A stretch of DNA of 15,572 nucleotides from Acidimicrobiia bacterium (GTDB taxonomy: Bacteria > Actinomycetota > Acidimicrobiia > IMCC26256 > JAENVU01), in assembly GCA_017882945.1 (NCBI GenBank), contig JADGON010000336.1:1-15572 (forward strand). The letters are read 5' to 3'. This document shows positions 14,616-15,572 of the stretch, one piece after another. The notes beneath the pieces are model-generated. The model had not been told where the DNA came from. It ran no database searches and saw nothing but the letters and a program-made list of their open reading frames with translations. The position numbers and the translations under genes are program-made. Position 1 is the stretch's first letter. Each line of letters begins with the position of its first letter.

Positions 14616-14666
14616 GGACGTGTCCCCGAACGGGGCCTTGGAGACATGTCACGCCTGGACATGACC
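14616..14666. repeat. Three GACRTG(T/A)C palindrome-like motifs
   Basis: GGACGTGTCC (14616-14625), AGACATGTCA (14642-14651) and GGACATGACC (14657-14666) share a GACRTG core; the second contains the perfect palindrome GACATGTC. CATGTC (14645-14650) and GACATG (14658-14663) could also pair as a six-base-pair stem with a seven-base loop. Operator sites are possible. Confidence 0.4.
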
Positions 14667-14872
14667 CCAGCGTTTGGTGGCACTCGGCAGCGCTGTTGTG
14701 CACTCATAGCCGTCGCTGCGGATAGATCTCCGTCGCGAGGCTTGTCCCGGCCGTCATGAACCGGCAGGCGCAGAGAGCACCTGGCAGTAGGGCGGTTATC
14801 CGTGCGGTGGCGACGCCAGCGATTAGTTCCGGCCTTGGCGAACGTCAGAACCGGTGACAAGCTCAGCTCATG

Positions 14873-14878
14873 AGGAGG
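14873..14878 (+). promoter_or_regulatory. Ribosome binding site of the SRPBCC gene
   Basis: AGGAGG is seven bases before GTG 14886, a strong Shine-Dalgarno that fixes the start. Confidence 0.75.
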
Positions 14879-14885
14879 AAGCCAC

Positions 14886-15359
14886 GTGGCCGACGATAGT
14901 GTCAGCGCGACCACGGTCATAAACGCCCCGGCGGAGGCCATCTTCGCAGTCCTTGCCGATCCAGCAAAGCACGCCGCGATCGATGGCACCGGCTGGGTTC
15001 GCGAAACCCTCGACAGCAAGCCGTTGAGCACCGCCGGGCAGATATTCCGGATGTCCATGTACCACCCGAACCACCCAGACGGTAACTACCAGATGGCCAA
15101 CCGGGTCCAGAAGTTCGACCCGCCGAGCACCATCTCCTGGGAGCCAGGCAACGACGCCGGCGACGGTACCTTGAGCTTCCCCGGCTGGACCTGGCGCTAC
15201 GACCTCACGCCAGCTGGACCCTCGAACACCACAGTCACTCTCTCCTATGACTGGTCAGCAGTCCCGGACTCCATCCGGCAGCACATCGGATTCCCGCCGT
15301 TCCCTCCGGAGCACCTGGGCAACTCGCTCGCCCACCTCGCCGAACTGGTTACCTCATGA
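14886..15359 (+). CDS. SRPBCC (START-like) ligand-binding family protein
   Basis: A 157-residue protein with the polyketide cyclase/dehydrase (SRPBCC) layout. The opening strand and helix read SATTVINAPAEAIFAVLADPAKHAAIDGTG (7-36). A beta-sheet region follows, with NRVQKFDPPSTISWEPG and WTWRYDLTPAGPSNTTVTLSYDWSA alternating as in the helix-grip fold, and a C-terminal helix (EHLGNSLAHLAELV) closes the pocket. These proteins bind hydrophobic ligands; some are cyclases or hydrolases, many are of unknown use, and nothing here shows the ligand. GTG 14886 has an excellent Shine-Dalgarno. About 80 percent of codons end in G or C, clearly fewer than in citrate synthase next door, hinting at a different origin. 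It seems to be transcribed alone. Confidence 0.85.
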   Translation: MADDSVSATTVINAPAEAIFAVLADPAKHAAIDGTGWVRETLDSKPLSTAGQIFRMSMYHPNHPDGNYQMANRVQKFDPPSTISWEPGNDAGDGTLSFPGWTWRYDLTPAGPSNTTVTLSYDWSAVPDSIRQHIGFPPFPPEHLGNSLAHLAELVTS

Positions 15360-15572
15360 TCCGCCCGCTCTCCCGCCACCTACAGCCTGACCCCTGGCCT
15401 TGACCAGCCGGAAGAGACACCGAGCACTGCCCCGACACGCCGGTTCCGGGGCGTACGGGCCGACGGCTCACTGGCGTCATTAGCGAACAGTGGCATGCGC
15501 CAGCGGCGCCTGACCTTTCGGTGCGAGTCAGGGCCGCCATAGCGACCCCACGCTCCACCGGAACCAAGCTCC
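15360..15572. other. Gene-free right end of the window
   Basis: No supported gene is seen in the last 213 bases. A small GC hairpin, GCGCC-AGC-GGCGC (15497-15509), is present without a T-run. The open minus-strand frame here has no recognisable protein. Confidence 0.5.

Larger units (their letters stand above)
14555..14885. other. Gene-free region after citrate synthase
   Basis: No convincing gene lies in these 331 bases. They hold a palindrome GGTGAGATCACC (14590-14601), which could form a weak hairpin after citrate synthase but has no T-run, then a cluster of GACATGTC-like motifs (14616-14666) and, at the right end, the ribosome binding site of the next gene. G+C content appears to fall from about 14640 onward. 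A 33-codon frame from ATG 14757 lacks any supporting sign. Confidence 0.6.

Noticed and set aside
14757..14858. 33-codon frame from ATG 14757
   Set aside because: No Shine-Dalgarno, no family, and length compatible with chance.
15387..15509. Several GC-rich short inverted repeats after the SRPBCC gene, considered as terminators
   Set aside because: Stems of only four to five base pairs and no T-run; not distinguishable from chance in GC-rich DNA.

Overview
The window is high-GC bacterial chromosome with very strong G/C preference at third codon positions. FadD/FadE-type lipid catabolism genes, a hexameric-type citrate synthase and many start codons placed directly behind a TAnnnT -10 box (leaderless-style starts) point to an actinobacterium. 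An environmental lineage such as Acidimicrobiia is a guess from gene content, not shown. I see no rRNA, tRNA, CRISPR array, transposase or phage gene.

Layout. Positions 1-3116 (minus strand): a molybdopterin oxidoreductase followed by the first two thirds of a carotenoid oxygenase that runs off the left edge. The leader between them can fold so that the oxygenase ribosome binding site is paired. Positions 3162-4651 (plus strand): an ETHE1/glyoxalase-II-like metallo-beta-lactamase hydrolase, a carboxymuconolactone decarboxylase/AhpD-family protein and, overlapping its stop codon by four bases, a 58-residue zinc-ribbon protein. Positions 4664-8627 (minus strand): a compact run of two type IV prepilin-like proteins and a 703-residue PilX-like membrane-anchored protein, followed by a stand-alone ABC ATPase. 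No pilus motor, platform or prepilin peptidase is in view. Positions 8862-12054 (plus strand): an acyl-CoA dehydrogenase, an acyl-CoA synthetase one base later, and a lipoprotein. Positions 12069-13157 (minus strand): a second, smaller FadE-type dehydrogenase. Positions 13232-14554 (plus strand): citrate synthase. Positions 14555-15572: a gene-poor right end holding a short START/SRPBCC-like protein with less G/C-biased codons.

How the parts fit. The two dehydrogenases and the synthetase would activate and oxidise acyl-CoA esters to acetyl-CoA or propionyl-CoA, and citrate synthase would take acetyl-CoA into the TCA cycle. This is a functional neighbourhood rather than one operon. The pilin cluster is the most distinctive accessory block: minor-pilin genes abutting or overlapping by a few bases, with a large beta-rich surface protein. 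The features most worth a second look are the SD-masking leader hairpin, the recurrent leaderless starts, the coupled micro-gene for a zinc ribbon, the pilin cluster with an unusual +1 residue, the acyl-CoA dehydrogenase lacking its usual catalytic glutamate, and a cluster of GACATGTC-like palindromes next to the composition change at the right end. I did not find a clearly new multi-gene system.
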